The notes under the pieces were generated by a model. It ran no database searches. It had not been told where the DNA came from and saw nothing but the letters and a program-made list of their open reading frames with translations. From Pedobacter sp. WC2423 (GTDB taxonomy: Bacteria; Bacteroidota; Bacteroidia; Sphingobacteriales; Sphingobacteriaceae), in NCBI RefSeq assembly GCF_040822065.1, contig NZ_CP162005.1, forward strand, positions 372,001 through 436,000: a stretch of DNA of 64,000 bases, in the 5' to 3' direction. Shown piece by piece: positions 62,937-64,000 of the stretch (position 1 is the stretch's first letter; each line of letters starts with the position of its first letter). A program made the position numbers and the translations under genes.

Positions 62937-64000
62937 AATTCAGTATCCTTAAGACGGTTTTCTTTGAATCCCTGAACAGGCTTTGCACTTTAATTATTGT
63001 GCTGCTGGTTTCCAGGAATTTTTCTGTCAGTACTTATGGGTACTTTTCTTTGTTTATCACCATCACTTCTATCGGGCAGACTGTCATTGACTTCGGTTCG
63101 CAGAATTTTGGGGTAAAAGAGCTGATCAAGCTGAAGGAAATTACAGACATCAGGAAAATGGTCACTACGGTGAGTACCTTCCGTTTTATAGGATTTATAG
63201 TCTGGGTATTGTTTTCCATTGTCTATTCCTTCTTCATGGAAGACTCTTTTACTTTTGCTGCGCTGTTGATTATATGGGGATTAATCTATCTCTATTACTG
63301 CGACTGGATTTTAAAGGGGGTTGGTAAAATATCCAGCCAGGCACTGATCAACCTCACTACCAACGGAATTGCTTTACTGGTACTTTACCTGCTGATCTGG
63401 AAGAAACTTGAGCTGACCAACAGTTATATCATCAGTGTCGCCAAGATCGGCCCGTTACTGGCTGCAGCTATAATCTCCGGATTTTTTTTAAAATGGTTTA
63501 CCAAATCCAACCTCGTGCTGGTCGGAATCAAAAAAACATGGCCTAAAAGCCAGTTTAATGAAACTATGCTTTTTACTACCGGCAGTTTCTGTGCCAGAGC
63601 TTATAATTCGATAGGTTTAATCCTGGTCGGCTTCCTGCTGGATAAAACTACGCTGGGGATGATCTCTTATGCTTTCACCTTTTATAATATTTTCAGTATG
63701 GGCAGGGCGATACTCATTACCTCTGTTTACCCATACTTCTGTAAACTTGAGCGGAAAAAAGCACTTAAACTATCGATGTTTCTGAATCTGGGTGCCACAC
63801 TATGCTTCGTTCTATTCCTGCTTATTTACCTGAATTATTCGGATGAAATTATCCATATCATCGTACCGAAAACGACAGCTATTTCTGAGGTTATCCGGTT
63901 CAACTTTACTATCGGTGTAGCGCTGATCGGGGTAGTCTGTATGTCCTTTTTTACCATTACTTTTTTACAAGCATTTGAAGGTGGAGGAATCTTTAACCGG
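62933..64000 (+). CDS. Wzx-like polysaccharide flippase (MATE/PST type), 5' part
   Basis: The frame opens at ATG 62933 (ATGA overlap with the HAD gene) and runs off the window after 356 codons. It starts MKFSILKTVFFESLNRLCTL and contains eight or more membrane helices, for example FGSQNFGVKELIKLK with adjacent helices and GSFCARAYNSIGLILVGFLLDKTTLGMISYAF, a typical polysaccharide-transporter segment. It would flip lipid-linked repeat units across the inner membrane. The presence of a flippase plus Wzc/Wza-like proteins indicates a Wzy-dependent pathway. Glycosyltransferases and polymerase are probably downstream. Confidence 0.88.
   Translation, partial: MKFSILKTVFFESLNRLCTLIIVLLVSRNFSVSTYGYFSLFITITSIGQTVIDFGSQNFGVKELIKLKEITDIRKMVTTVSTFRFIGFIVWVLFSIVYSFFMEDSFTFAALLIIWGLIYLYYCDWILKGVGKISSQALINLTTNGIALLVLYLLIWKKLELTNSYIISVAKIGPLLAAAIISGFFLKWFTKSNLVLVGIKKTWPKSQFNETMLFTTGSFCARAYNSIGLILVGFLLDKTTLGMISYAFTFYNIFSMGRAILITSVYPYFCKLERKKALKLSMFLNLGATLCFVLFLLIYLNYSDEIIHIIVPKTTAISEVIRFNFTIGVALIGVVCMSFFTITFLQAFEGGGIFNR

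Noticed and set aside
55994..64000. A lipid A/Kdo core gene cluster because of the KdsB-like gene
   Set aside because: The neighbours are capsule export and flippase genes, and no KdsA, KdsD, WaaA or Lpx gene is present.
1..64000. tRNA, rRNA or CRISPR arrays
   Set aside because: No cloverleaf-like, ribosomal RNA-like or regularly spaced repeat sequence was recognised by eye; a dedicated search would be needed to exclude a single tRNA with certainty.

Overview
The window looks like a chromosomal segment of a Bacteroidota soil or freshwater bacterium of the Sphingobacteriaceae, most like Pedobacter. The signs are moderate to low GC, a SusC/SusD pair, Bacteroidota-type -7 promoter elements (TAnnTTTG), few Shine-Dalgarno sequences, and the families present (DUF6520, MauE-like DoxX, Bacteroidota class I lanthipeptide precursors). 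The genus is inferred from protein flavour, not from a marker gene.

Region 1 (1-10.8 kb) is housekeeping and accessory. It holds a diaminobutyrate aminotransferase (EctB-type, cut by the window edge) with a 42-residue unknown protein, facing an ectoine-type aspartokinase. A MORN-repeat protein, a LacI regulator with a fructokinase, EF-P, a large catalase convergent with an ankyrin protein, a Crp-type regulator, a thioesterase and a DoxX protein follow. Region 2 (10.8-16.5 kb) has an intact IS66-family element (2,256 bp, 8-bp target duplication GTTAAACT) that splits a DUF4932 metalloprotease-like gene. A HEPN-like protein, a rhodanese, an SMR exporter and an XRE regulator come next. Region 3 (16.8-26.3 kb) holds a TlpA-like thioredoxin, SusC and SusD, a DUF6520 protein with a MauE-like membrane protein, a Crp-type regulator, a probable alpha-galactosidase remnant, and a MarR regulator plus acetyltransferase behind a large inverted repeat.

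Region 4 (26.4-51.3 kb) is the most distinctive part: two natural-product systems side by side on one strand. A CmlA-like diiron beta-hydroxylase precedes two NRPS genes encoding five modules (C-A-T x3; docking-C-A-T-C-A-T-TE). The second NRPS repeats the last two modules of the first, so the line should build X-Val-X-Val-X, with beta-hydroxylation of at least one X. Directly after it come a TPR protein, a LanC cyclase, two paralogous lanthipeptide precursors with a shared SCTG[S/T]LCC core, and a full-length LanB dehydratase. No exporter, leader protease, MbtH protein or phosphopantetheinyl transferase is visible.

Region 5 (51.3-55.3 kb) has a DUF2461 protein, a MESH1-like alarmone hydrolase, a DUF3298 lipoprotein and an Omp85-like barrel. 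Region 6 (55.9 kb to the end) is the start of a capsule/exopolysaccharide operon: CpsB-type phosphatase, Wza-like exporter, Wzc-like tyrosine kinase with a Gly-Tyr tail, an HMGL-type aldolase fused to an unknown domain, a KdsB-like CMP transferase, a HAD phosphatase and a Wzx-like flippase. The aldolase, HAD and cytidylyltransferase together suggest synthesis of a CMP-activated ulosonic acid by a non-standard route.

No tRNA, rRNA or CRISPR array was recognised.
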